Shown here piece after piece: positions 27,098 to 35,378 of a stretch of DNA of 64,000 nucleotides. The stretch comes from Mesorhizobium sp. Root552. GTDB lineage: Bacteria; Pseudomonadota; Alphaproteobacteria; Rhizobiales; Rhizobiaceae. Position 1 is the stretch's first letter. Every line of letters begins with the position of its first letter. The notes beneath the pieces are model-generated. The model saw nothing but the letters and a program-made list of their open reading frames with translations, was not told the DNA's origin and searched no databases. Both the position numbers and the translations under genes were made by a program. Location: contig NZ_LMFV01000012.1 of assembly GCF_001427285.1 (NCBI RefSeq), positions 27,469-91,468 of the forward strand, given 5' to 3'.

Positions 27098-28291
27098 ATG
27101 AAGTATAGCACCGCATCCATAATCAAACGGGCCGGCATCGGTCTTGCCGCCGCCACGGCCATGATGGCGTGGTCGCTCGCCGCTCACGCCGAGGACACCT
27201 ACAAGATTGGCTGGGCGTCCGACAAATCCAACTACCTGTCCTTCGTCGACGAGCCGCTGGCCAAGGGCATGGAGGTCGCCATCGACGAGATCAACGCCAA
27301 GGGCGGTATCGGTGGCAAGATGAAGATCGAGCTCGACCGGCGCGACATGAAGTCGGACCCGATGCTCGGCGCCACCGTCGTCCAGGAGCTGATCGCCGCT
27401 GGCGCCAAGTTCATCGTCACCACCTGCGATACCGACGTCTCGCTGCCGGGTGCGCAGATGGCGGCCAAGGCCTCGCTGCCGGTGATGAGCAGTTGCGGCG
27501 CGGACGCCGCCGGACCGAGCCAGGTGCCGGACGGCTTCGGCTTCCTCAACGTCCCGGGCAGCCTGACGCAAGGGGCGTTCCTGGCCGAATACGCCGCCGC
27601 CAAGGGCTACAAGAAGGCCTTCACGCTGAAGTCCAAGAGCGAGGGCTACACCCACACGCTCGCCAACGCCTTCGAGGAGCGCTTCAAGGAACTCGGCGGT
27701 GAGATCGTCGGCCAAGCCTTCTACACGCTCGGCGACAGCTCGTATCGCGTCACCGCAACGAAGATGGTCGATTCCGATGCCGACGTCATCATGTCCAACG
27801 CCTTTCCGTCGGACAGCACAGCCTTCCTCAAGGACATGGAGCGGCTGGGCAACACCAAGCCGCTGCTTTTGGTCGATGGCAACGACACGCCGGTGATCTT
27901 TGACGCCGGCAAGCAACTCGCCCTGTCGGTGATGGCAACCTATGGCGGCGACCGTTCGCCTGGCTCGACCTTCTCGAAGTTCGAGGAGGAATATCGCGCG
28001 AAGTTCGGTGCCGATCCGGACTCGCTGCAGACCGCGCTCGGCTATGATCTGGTGATTGCCGTCGCCGCAGCAGTGGAAGCGGCTGGTAGCACGGACGGGC
28101 CTGCGGTTCGCGATGCGCTGCACAATCTGGACAACGTCCACGGCGCCACCGGCCTGATCACCTACAAGGACAGCCCCATCGGCAAGGGCATCCCGAAGAA
28201 GGACTACGCGTTGGTGAAGTTCGACCTCGACAACAAGAAGTTCATCACCCTGTCGACCGGCTTCCCGGAAAAGTTTCCTCCGGTGAAGTGA
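27098..28291 (+). CDS. branched-chain-type ABC transporter substrate-binding protein (LivK type)
   Basis: The ATG at 27098 is preceded by AGGGGA. It gives a 397-residue protein with a signal peptide ending AAHAEDTYKIG. The mature Peripla_BP_6 fold shows DEPLAKGMEVAIDEINAKGG and IELDRRDMKSDP, then VVQELIAAGAKFIVTTCDTDV and a long C-terminal lobe. It binds the solute in the periplasm. Such proteins bind amino acids, amides, urea and nucleobase-like compounds. The enzymes that follow suggest a nitrogen heterocycle or amide here. It is unusually placed between livM and livG. Confidence 0.9.
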   Translation: MKYSTASIIKRAGIGLAAATAMMAWSLAAHAEDTYKIGWASDKSNYLSFVDEPLAKGMEVAIDEINAKGGIGGKMKIELDRRDMKSDPMLGATVVQELIAAGAKFIVTTCDTDVSLPGAQMAAKASLPVMSSCGADAAGPSQVPDGFGFLNVPGSLTQGAFLAEYAAAKGYKKAFTLKSKSEGYTHTLANAFEERFKELGGEIVGQAFYTLGDSSYRVTATKMVDSDADVIMSNAFPSDSTAFLKDMERLGNTKPLLLVDGNDTPVIFDAGKQLALSVMATYGGDRSPGSTFSKFEEEYRAKFGADPDSLQTALGYDLVIAVAAAVEAAGSTDGPAVRDALHNLDNVHGATGLITYKDSPIGKGIPKKDYALVKFDLDNKKFITLSTGFPEKFPPVK

Positions 28292-28343
28292 CGCATTGCG
28301 GGCGAGGGGCTTTGCGGCTCCATCGTCCGCTATCCCACGTCGG

Positions 28344-28422
28344 GCATTGCCGGAATACCTAGTAGCGGCAATGCTCCAGTTTCGCATTTCACGCAGTTCG
28401 CCGGGTTTTCCCGCCGGAACTG
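28344..28422 (+). other. two hairpins between the binding-protein and LivG-type genes
   Basis: The first has GCATTGCCG at 28344-28352 and its exact complement at 28366-28374. The second, at 28394-28422, pairs CAGTTC(G)CCGG with CCGGAACTG around GTTTTCCCG. Neither ends in a clear T-run after the stem. They probably protect the upstream mRNA, raising the binding protein over the ATPase, as is common in ABC operons. Confidence 0.5.
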
Positions 28423-28446
28423 CCTGGGTCCAACGGTATCATAAAG

Positions 28447-29151
28447 ATGCATCTTCAAGCCAATGACGTCGTCATGAAGTTCAAGGGGGTGACAGCCCTC
28501 GACGGTGTCGACATGGAACTTCGCAAGGGTGAGATCGTCGGCCTGATCGGGCCGAACGGCTCCGGCAAGACGACGTTCCTGAACGTCCTGTCGGGTGTTT
28601 TCACGCCGACGAATGGCAATTTTCGCATGGGTGACCGGCAATGGTCGAAGGTGTCGCTGCGCGAAGCCGCGCGGCTTGGCATCCGCCGCACCTTCCAGAA
28701 CATCCGCCTGTTCCCGTCCTTCACGGTCATGGAGACGGTTGAAGTCGCCTCGGCCTGGCTGGACAAGGGCGACCGGCGGGAGAATGCTCAGATCGCGCTC
28801 GACGCGCTGAATTTCGGCCAGTATCGCGACCGCATCGCCTCGGAACTGTCCTACGGCATGCAGCGACGGCTGGAGATCGCCCGGGCGATCGCCGGCAGGC
28901 TGGAGTTCCTGCTGGTCGATGAGCCGACGGCCGGGCTGAACCACGGCGAGTCCCAGGACATCGTCGAGGTGCTGCAGCGCATCCGTGGCCAACGTGGCTG
29001 CGGCATCGTGCTCATCGACCACGACCTCAATGTCATCATGAATGTGTGTGACCGCGTCATCGTGCTGGCAGAGGGCAAGATCATTTCGTCGGGAACACCG
29101 CAGCAGGTGCGCAGCGATCCAAAGGTCATCGCCGCCTATCTCGGGTCGTGA
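28447..29151 (+). CDS. branched-chain-type ABC transporter ATP-binding protein (LivG type)
   Basis: A 234-residue ABC ATPase with Walker A GPNGSGKTT, then LGIRRTFQNIRLFPSFTVME (the QN loop typical of LivG), a variant signature LSYGMQRRLEIARAI and Walker B LLVDEPTAGLN. The signature reads SYGMQ in place of SGGxQ, as often seen in LivG. It completes the importer F-H-M-K-G. It is followed after 19 bases by the amidohydrolase gene with GGGAGAG before its ATG. Confidence 0.9.
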   Translation: MHLQANDVVMKFKGVTALDGVDMELRKGEIVGLIGPNGSGKTTFLNVLSGVFTPTNGNFRMGDRQWSKVSLREAARLGIRRTFQNIRLFPSFTVMETVEVASAWLDKGDRRENAQIALDALNFGQYRDRIASELSYGMQRRLEIARAIAGRLEFLLVDEPTAGLNHGESQDIVEVLQRIRGQRGCGIVLIDHDLNVIMNVCDRVIVLAEGKIISSGTPQQVRSDPKVIAAYLGS

Positions 29152-29170
29152 AAATTAGGGAGAGACTTCA

Positions 29171-30433
29171 ATGAGCGACCAATCGCAAGCCAGCGGTCCC
29201 TCGCAACTCGACCTGCTTATCACCGATAGCCGCCTGCTCGACCGTGACGGGCGCTTCGACATCGGTATCGCCGGCGGCAGGATCGTCGAGATCGGCCAGG
29301 TGTCCACCTCGTCCGCCGCGCGCCGCATCGATGCGAAGGGCGGGCTGGTGACGACGAGCTTCGTCGACCCGCATTTCCACCTCGACAAGGTTCTGTCGCG
29401 CGACTATGTCGGCGCGCTGACCTATAGCGAGGCATTCGCCCGGGCACGCGAGGCGAAGGCCAATTTCACCGTTGCCGACGTCGAGGCGCGCGTCTGCAAG
29501 GCCCTCGACCTCGCGGTGGCGCAGGGGTTGGGCGCGATCCGCTCGCAGGTAGACGTCGACTTCGCCACAGGCCTGGTCTCACTCGAAGGCGTGATGCGGG
29601 CGCGCGAGCGCTTCAGCGGCCTGATCGACGTCGAGGTCGTCGCCTTCCCGCAGGAAGGCATCGTCACCGATCCCAAGGCGCCGGATCTTCTCAGGGAAGC
29701 GCTGCGCATGGGCATCAGGCTGGTCGGCGGCCTGCCGGAGTTCGAGGCCAATGTCGAGGACCAGAAGACCCATGTCAGGACGATCCTCGACATTGCCGAG
29801 GAATTCGACGCCCACATCGACATGCATTGCGACTACACCGACCTGCCGCATTTCAAGACGCTGGAGATGCTGGCCGACATGGTGATCGAGCGCGGCCTGC
29901 AGGGTCGTGCGACGGCCGACCATTGCTGCGCGCTGGCGGTCTATCCCGACGACGAGGCGGCACGCGTCATCGACAAGGTCGTGCAGGCCGGCATCAGCGT
30001 CATTATCCTTCCGATCGCCAACCTGCAGATGCTCGGCGGCAACGGCATCACCCCGGTCAATCGCGGCTCTTCGCGCGCCAGGGAGTTGCTGGCCGCCGGC
30101 GTCAATGTCAGCGCAGGCGCCGACAACATGTACGACATCTGGTTCCGCTTCAACCGCATGGACCCGGTGGACACCGCTTATATGACCTGTCTCAGCACCG
30201 GCATGCGCACCAATGCGGAGGTGCGCGAGGCCTTCGACATGACCACGTCTCGGCCGGCTCGCCTGCTTGGCATCGAGGGCCATGGCGTCGATGTCGGCTG
30301 CCGCGCCGACCTGGTGGTGCACACAGCCGCCAATCTCGTCGACATGTTCCGCAACGTGCCCGGCAGGCGCTGCCACATCAAGGGCGGCAGACTGGTCGGC
30401 GGCGTGGAGGGAAGCACATGGACGGCACGGTGA
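29171..30433 (+). CDS. cytosine-deaminase-like amidohydrolase (CodA / AtzC group)
   Basis: A 420-residue amidohydrolase-superfamily protein. The metal ligands fit HFHLD (first two His), DMHCDYTD, TADHCCAL and SAGADNMYD, the order seen in cytosine deaminase. The flanking N- and C-terminal strands form the usual composite beta domain. Relatives deaminate cytosine, isocytosine, creatinine or aminated triazines, giving a keto ring and ammonia. The position directly after an importer and before a molybdenum hydroxylase suggests the first intracellular step on a nitrogen heterocycle. The exact substrate is not readable from sequence. Confidence 0.85.
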   Translation: MSDQSQASGPSQLDLLITDSRLLDRDGRFDIGIAGGRIVEIGQVSTSSAARRIDAKGGLVTTSFVDPHFHLDKVLSRDYVGALTYSEAFARAREAKANFTVADVEARVCKALDLAVAQGLGAIRSQVDVDFATGLVSLEGVMRARERFSGLIDVEVVAFPQEGIVTDPKAPDLLREALRMGIRLVGGLPEFEANVEDQKTHVRTILDIAEEFDAHIDMHCDYTDLPHFKTLEMLADMVIERGLQGRATADHCCALAVYPDDEAARVIDKVVQAGISVIILPIANLQMLGGNGITPVNRGSSRARELLAAGVNVSAGADNMYDIWFRFNRMDPVDTAYMTCLSTGMRTNAEVREAFDMTTSRPARLLGIEGHGVDVGCRADLVVHTAANLVDMFRNVPGRRCHIKGGRLVGGVEGSTWTAR

Positions 30434-30466
30434 CGGGTCGCGCCCTGCAGAGGCGGGAGTTGCAAA

Positions 30467-31927
30467 TTGCGTAGCTCCATCCGTTTCCTGCTCGGCCGGG
30501 AAATGCGAGAACTCGCAAACTTTCCGCCGACGACCACCGTGCTCGATTATCTGCGCGGCACGGAACGGCGTTGCGGCACCAAGGAGGGCTGCGCCGAGGG
30601 TGATTGCGGTGCCTGCACGGTGGTTGTGGGCGAGTTGCAGGACGGCACCATGCGCTACCGCGCCGTCAATTCCTGCATCCAGTTCCTTGGAACGCTGGAC
30701 GGCAAGCAGCTCATCACTGTCGAGGATCTCGCCGGCAACGGCGAGTTGCATCCGGTGCAGGAGGCCATCGCAACGTCGAACGGCTCGCAATGCGGCTTCT
30801 GCACGCCCGGTTTCGTCATGTCGCTGTTTTCAGCTTGGGCCACCGGCCAGCAGCTCACGCGCGTGGCGCTGGACGACACGCTGTCGGGAAATCTGTGCCG
30901 CTGCACCGGCTACGGCACCATCGTCGACGCCGCAGCCAGCCTGGCCGGCCGCGACCGCAACGACCGCTTCGCACAGGACAGCGCCGCGACCGTGGAACGG
31001 CTCGCCGGTCTGGCCGATGCGCAGGACGTGGCGATCGAACACGGGGGCATGCGGTTCTTCGCGCCGGCGACAACCGAACGGTTGGCGGATCTGCTGCTGG
31101 ACCATCCCGACGCGACCATCCTGGCCGGCGGCACCGACGTCGGCCTGTGGGTCACCAAGCAGCACCGCAATCTGCCGGTTGTCATCTCCGTGCTGGGCAT
31201 CGAGGCGCTCCGTGCGAGCGTCCTTGCCGACGGCGTACTGGCATTCGGTGCCGGCGTCTCGCTGAATGCCGCGGCGCTCGCCCTGTCGCGATACGTGCCG
31301 GAGCTGGGCCTGCTGATGCGCCGCTTCGCCTCGGCGCAGATTCGCAACATCGGCACGCTGTGTGGCAACATCGCCAACGGCTCGCCGATCGGCGACCTGC
31401 CGCCGGCCCTCATCGCGCTGGGCGCCGAGATCGTGCTGCGCAAGGGCGACCGGCAGCGCGTGCTTGCCCTGCAGGACTATTTCCTCGCTTACCAGAAGCA
31501 GGACCGCGAGCCCGGTGAGTTCGTGGAAGCGGTCCGCGTCCCACTGCCGCCTGCCGGCGCACTGTTTCGCGTGCACAAAGTGTCGAAGCGGCGCGACGAG
31601 GACATCTCGGCGGTCTGCGCCGCCCATTATGTCGAAATCGAGGACGGCCGGGTCGCGGCGGTGCGGCTGGCCTATGGCGGCATGGCCGCGACACCGAAGC
31701 GGGCGACGGCAGCCGAGCAGAGCCTGCTCGGGCAGCTGTGGGCCGAGCAGGCGATCCGTAGGGCGCAGGAGGCGATGACGGAGGACTTCGCGCCGATCAG
31801 CGACATGCGTGCCAGTGCGGCCTATCGCATGACGGTGGCGACCAATCTCTTGTGGCGGAGCTTCCTCGAGATGGATGGCGCCGACGACACGCAGATCCCC
31901 GACGAATGGTGCCTGGCCCATGCCTAA
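30467..31927 (+). CDS. xdhA: xanthine-dehydrogenase-type small subunit (2Fe-2S and FAD)
   Basis: 486 residues, starting at TTG 30467 with GGGAG ahead of it. The N-terminal ferredoxin-like domain has CGTKEGCAEGDCGACTV. The second 2Fe-2S helical domain has QCGFCTPGF and NLCRCTGYG. The FAD domain follows with ATILAGGTDVGLW and FASAQIRNIGTLCGNIANGSP, then the CO-dehydrogenase flavoprotein C-terminal domain. This is the XdhA layout, with all eight cluster Cys visible. Electrons pass from the molybdenum centre in the next gene product to FAD and NAD. Its stop overlaps the large-subunit start (ATG at 31920). Confidence 0.92.
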   Translation: MRSSIRFLLGREMRELANFPPTTTVLDYLRGTERRCGTKEGCAEGDCGACTVVVGELQDGTMRYRAVNSCIQFLGTLDGKQLITVEDLAGNGELHPVQEAIATSNGSQCGFCTPGFVMSLFSAWATGQQLTRVALDDTLSGNLCRCTGYGTIVDAAASLAGRDRNDRFAQDSAATVERLAGLADAQDVAIEHGGMRFFAPATTERLADLLLDHPDATILAGGTDVGLWVTKQHRNLPVVISVLGIEALRASVLADGVLAFGAGVSLNAAALALSRYVPELGLLMRRFASAQIRNIGTLCGNIANGSPIGDLPPALIALGAEIVLRKGDRQRVLALQDYFLAYQKQDREPGEFVEAVRVPLPPAGALFRVHKVSKRRDEDISAVCAAHYVEIEDGRVAAVRLAYGGMAATPKRATAAEQSLLGQLWAEQAIRRAQEAMTEDFAPISDMRASAAYRMTVATNLLWRSFLEMDGADDTQIPDEWCLAHA

Positions 31928-34268
31928 GGTGATCGAGAAGACACTGGCCGCCGAGACGATAAAAGGCGGCGTCCATCAGCGGATCATCCACGATTCGGCA
32001 TTCAAGCACGTCACCGGTCAGGCGCAATATGTCGACGACCTGCCGGAGCCGCGCGAACTGCTTCACGTCTTCATCGCGCAGAGCCAGCGTGCCCATGCGC
32101 GGCTCGTGAAGCTTGATGTCGAGGCTGTGCGCCGCGCACCCGGCGTCGCAACCGTGCTGACCGCCGCGGATGTGCCCGGCGAGAACGACTTCGGCCATGC
32201 ACATTGCGGCGACGAACCTGTCTTCGCCTCCGATACTGTCGTCTACTTTGGCCAGCCGATCTTCGCGGTAGCGGCCGATACGGTCGCCAACGCACGCGAG
32301 GCCGCCCGGTTGGCAGTGGTCGAGTACGAGGATCTGGAGCCCATCCTGACCGTCCGGCAGGCGATGGAGCGTAAATCGTTCCTGGGCGAGCCGATGCAAC
32401 TGGTGCAGGGCGACTGGGAGGCGGCGCTTGCGGCCGCGCCGCATCGCGCCAAAGGCAGCATCGAAGTTGGCGGTCAGGAGCACTTTTACCTTGAAGGACA
32501 GGCGAGCCTCGCCCTGCTCCGCGAGGATGGCGACGTCTATATCCATTGCGCCACGCAGGACCCCTCCGCCGTGCAGCACATGGTTGCCCGCGTGCTCGGC
32601 CGCGACGCCAACGCGGTGACGATCGAGGTGCGGCGCATGGGCGGTGCGTTTGGCGGCAAGGAGACCGGAGCCACGCAGTTCGCGTCGATCGCCGCCCTGG
32701 TGGCGGTCAGGACGCGGCGACCTGCAAAGGTGCGGCTTGACCGCGACGATGACATGGTGATGACCGGCAAGCGGCACGATTTCTGCTTCGACTACGATGT
32801 CGGCTTCGACACCGACGGCCGCATCCTCAGCATCGACATCGTTCTGATGCAGCGCGCCGGCTATTCGCACGACCAATCGCGCCCGGTGCTGCAGCGCACG
32901 ATATATAACTGCGACAACGCTTACTTCCTCCCGTCCGCGCGCCTGACAGGCTATGCCTGCCGCACCAACACGCAGTCGAACACCGCCTTCCGCGGTTTCG
33001 GCTCGCCGCAGGGCAATCTGGTGATCGAGCGGGTGATGGACGAGATCGCCTATGCCCTGGGCAAGGAGCCCTTCGACGTCCGCATGGCCAATCTCTACGG
33101 AGAGAGCGAGCGCAACGTCACCCCCTATGACTGGGTCCTCAAGGACAATATCCTGCCGCGCATCGTCGATGAGGCGCTGGAAGTCTCGGATTTCGCCGCC
33201 CGCCGGCAGGCGGTGGTCGCGTTCAACCGGCAAAGCCGCATCGTCAAGCGCGGCATCGCGCTGATGCCGCTCAAATATCCTGTCGGTTTCTCGGCCCGGT
33301 TCCTCAACCAGGCCGGCGCGCTGGTGCACATCTACCAGGACGGCAGCATCCATCTCAACCATGGCGGCACGGAGATGGGGCAGGGGCTGTTCATCAAGGT
33401 GGCGCAGGTCGTCGCCGAGGAGTTCCAGGTCGACGTCGATCGGATCAAGATCACCGCCACGGTAACCGACAAGGTGCCGAACACCACGGCGACCGCCGCC
33501 TCGTCGGGCACCGACATGAATGGTGCCGCCGCCCAGATCGCGGCGCGGGCAATCAAGACGCGGCTGATCGACTTTGCCGCCGAGCACTACAAGGTCGGCG
33601 AGGAGCAGATCGTTTTCGAGCCTAACAGGGTGCGGGTCGGCAACCAGCTCATCCCATTCGACGCGTTGGTAAAGCAGGCCTACGAGAACCTGATTTCGTT
33701 GTCGGCCTTCGGCTATTACCGCAATCCCGACATCGCCGTCGATCCGGTGACGATGAAGGGCCGGGCCTATCACTACTGCTGCTACGGCACCGCCGTTGTC
33801 GAGGTGGCAATCGACACGCTGACCGGCGAGAACCGGGTGCAACGCGTCGACATCGTCCATGACGTCGGCAAGTCGCTCAACCCTACCATCGACATGGGCC
33901 AACTTGAGGGAGGATTCGTCCAGGGCATGGGCTGGGTCACCAGCGAGGAACTGGTCTGGGATGACCGCGGCCGGCTGCGTACCCATGCGCCCTCGACCTA
34001 CAAGATCCCGGTGTGCAGCGACCGGCCGAAGGAGTTGAACATGCGGCTGGTCGACTGGAGCCGCAACCGGGAGAACACCGTCTACCGCTCGAAGGCGATC
34101 GGCGAGCCGCCGTTCAATCTGGCGATCAGCGTTTTCAACGCGCTGACCGACGCGGTGGCCAGTGTCGGCAACTATCGCTTCTGCCCCGATCTCGACGCAC
34201 CTGCGACACCGGAACGGATACTGATGGCGTGCGACGCGCTGCGCAGGCGCCTGGCGGCAGAGGGCTGA
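31920..34268 (+). CDS. xdhB: xanthine-dehydrogenase-type molybdopterin large subunit
   Basis: 782 residues from the ATG at 31920. An Ald_Xan_dh_C domain at the N-terminus (HDSAFKHVTGQAQYVDDLPE) is followed by the molybdopterin-binding domains. The residues known from xanthine dehydrogenase are all present: Glu in GGAFGGKET, Arg in NTAFRGFGSPQG and the catalytic Glu in GEPPFNLA. These favour hydroxylation of a purine- or pyrimidine-like ring rather than an aldehyde. The enzyme inserts oxygen from water into a ring carbon next to nitrogen. Context allows xanthine itself or another heterocycle such as a pyrimidine. Confidence 0.92.
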   Translation: MPKVIEKTLAAETIKGGVHQRIIHDSAFKHVTGQAQYVDDLPEPRELLHVFIAQSQRAHARLVKLDVEAVRRAPGVATVLTAADVPGENDFGHAHCGDEPVFASDTVVYFGQPIFAVAADTVANAREAARLAVVEYEDLEPILTVRQAMERKSFLGEPMQLVQGDWEAALAAAPHRAKGSIEVGGQEHFYLEGQASLALLREDGDVYIHCATQDPSAVQHMVARVLGRDANAVTIEVRRMGGAFGGKETGATQFASIAALVAVRTRRPAKVRLDRDDDMVMTGKRHDFCFDYDVGFDTDGRILSIDIVLMQRAGYSHDQSRPVLQRTIYNCDNAYFLPSARLTGYACRTNTQSNTAFRGFGSPQGNLVIERVMDEIAYALGKEPFDVRMANLYGESERNVTPYDWVLKDNILPRIVDEALEVSDFAARRQAVVAFNRQSRIVKRGIALMPLKYPVGFSARFLNQAGALVHIYQDGSIHLNHGGTEMGQGLFIKVAQVVAEEFQVDVDRIKITATVTDKVPNTTATAASSGTDMNGAAAQIAARAIKTRLIDFAAEHYKVGEEQIVFEPNRVRVGNQLIPFDALVKQAYENLISLSAFGYYRNPDIAVDPVTMKGRAYHYCCYGTAVVEVAIDTLTGENRVQRVDIVHDVGKSLNPTIDMGQLEGGFVQGMGWVTSEELVWDDRGRLRTHAPSTYKIPVCSDRPKELNMRLVDWSRNRENTVYRSKAIGEPPFNLAISVFNALTDAVASVGNYRFCPDLDAPATPERILMACDALRRRLAAEG

Positions 34269-34309
34269 TTTTCGTCGCGGCGCGCGAATAGCGTCATGGA
34301 TCAGATAGG

Positions 34310-35161
34310 ATGGCGACAAGCGCAAATCCTTTGAAGGATTTTCTCGACCGGGCGGGCGAGGCCGTGATGGTCGAGGTCGTCGGCGTCGCCGGCTCCACGC
34401 CGCGCGAGACGGGTGCTTACATGCTTGTCGCGAGGGACGTTGTGCACGGAACGATCGGCGGCGGGCACCTGGAATATATCGCCATAGACAAGGCCCGCGA
34501 GATGCTGCGCTGGCCTTTCGCGGGGTCTGCCCCAGTAGAGCTTGACCTCGCGCTGGGGCCTGAGATCGGGCAGTGCTGCGGTGGGCGGGTCCGCATCGCG
34601 TTTCGCCCTGTCGGCCACGCACTCGCAGCTCGCCTTGTCGATCAGGCCGAGGCGCAGGATAGCCGCATGCCGCACGTCTATCTCTTTGGCGGCGGGCATG
34701 TCGGCAATGCCATGGCCCGAACCCTGGCGCTGCTGCCGGTACGAGTGACCATCGTGGAGACGCGTGCCTCGGCGCTCGAAGACATCCCGGTTGGCGTCGC
34801 ATCGGCGCTCACGCCGGTTCCGGAGGCGGTCGTCCGCGAGGCGTCGACCGGTGCCGCTTTCGTCATCCTCACCCACGACCACGCACTGGATTTCCTGATT
34901 GCCGCCGAGGCGCTGAAGTGCGGTGCAGCCGCCTATATCGGCATGATCGGCTCGAAGACCAAGCGGGCGACCTTCCGGAGCTGGTTCCTGAAAAGCGGCG
35001 GTGGCACGGAAGCCGGTTTCCGCCGCCTCGTCTCCCCGATTGGCGGCGACGCCGTGAAGGATAAGCGGCCTGCCGTCATCGCCGCCCTTGCTGCCGCGGA
35101 GGTGATGGCCGCGCTCGACATGTGGGAGCGCCAATCCGCGCTCCAGCCGGCGACGCTGTAA
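34310..35161 (+). CDS. xdhC: XdhC-type molybdenum cofactor maturation protein
   Basis: A 283-residue XdhC/CoxI protein. The N-terminal domain has GSTPRETGAYMLV, GTIGGGHLEY and the conserved QCCGG. The C-terminal Rossmann-like domain begins HVYLFGGGHVGNAMAR and contains AYIGMIGSKTKR. XdhC binds molybdenum cofactor, helps add the terminal sulfur and delivers it to XdhB. It is the last gene before a terminator-like hairpin at 35169-35202. Confidence 0.92.
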   Translation: MATSANPLKDFLDRAGEAVMVEVVGVAGSTPRETGAYMLVARDVVHGTIGGGHLEYIAIDKAREMLRWPFAGSAPVELDLALGPEIGQCCGGRVRIAFRPVGHALAARLVDQAEAQDSRMPHVYLFGGGHVGNAMARTLALLPVRVTIVETRASALEDIPVGVASALTPVPEAVVREASTGAAFVILTHDHALDFLIAAEALKCGAAAYIGMIGSKTKRATFRSWFLKSGGGTEAGFRRLVSPIGGDAVKDKRPAVIAALAAAEVMAALDMWERQSALQPATL

Positions 35162-35168
35162 CGTCTTT

Positions 35169-35202
35169 CCGCGGGGCGGCGGCGAGCGCCGCTCGCGGTT
35201 TT
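35169..35202 (+). terminator. terminator-like hairpin after xdhC
   Basis: A composite stem, CCGCG and GCGGC closing on GAGC with their complements, followed by TTTT. It begins 8 bases after the xdhC stop and precedes the promoter region of hyuA. Confidence 0.6.
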
Positions 35203-35348
35203 CCTGACGCGGCAGGCTATCGGAACCCAGTTCCGAACGCCTTCTGACAGGCCTCGGCAGCACAGGGGCAACCAACGAGCCGAAGAGTATTCGGGCGGTC
35301 CAAAAAACCGCTTGCCACGCGAATACAATATGCGGTAAGTGAATGTCA

Positions 35349-35365
35349 TATCCGTATAGTGGATA
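35349..35365. promoter_or_regulatory. TATCC-N7-GGATA operator upstream of hyuA
   Basis: TATCCGTATAGTGGATA, identical over 17 bases to the site at 24289-24305. It ends 13 bases before the hyuA ATG, with GGAGAG in between. A protein bound here would block or position RNA polymerase close to the start. Confidence 0.6.
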
Positions 35366-35378
35366 CTTGGAGAGCGCA

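Noticed and set aside
31797..34802. 1001-codon leftward frame opposite xdhB and xdhC
   Set aside because: Shadow of the molybdoenzyme genes; its translation is rich in Arg, His and Asp with no domain pattern.
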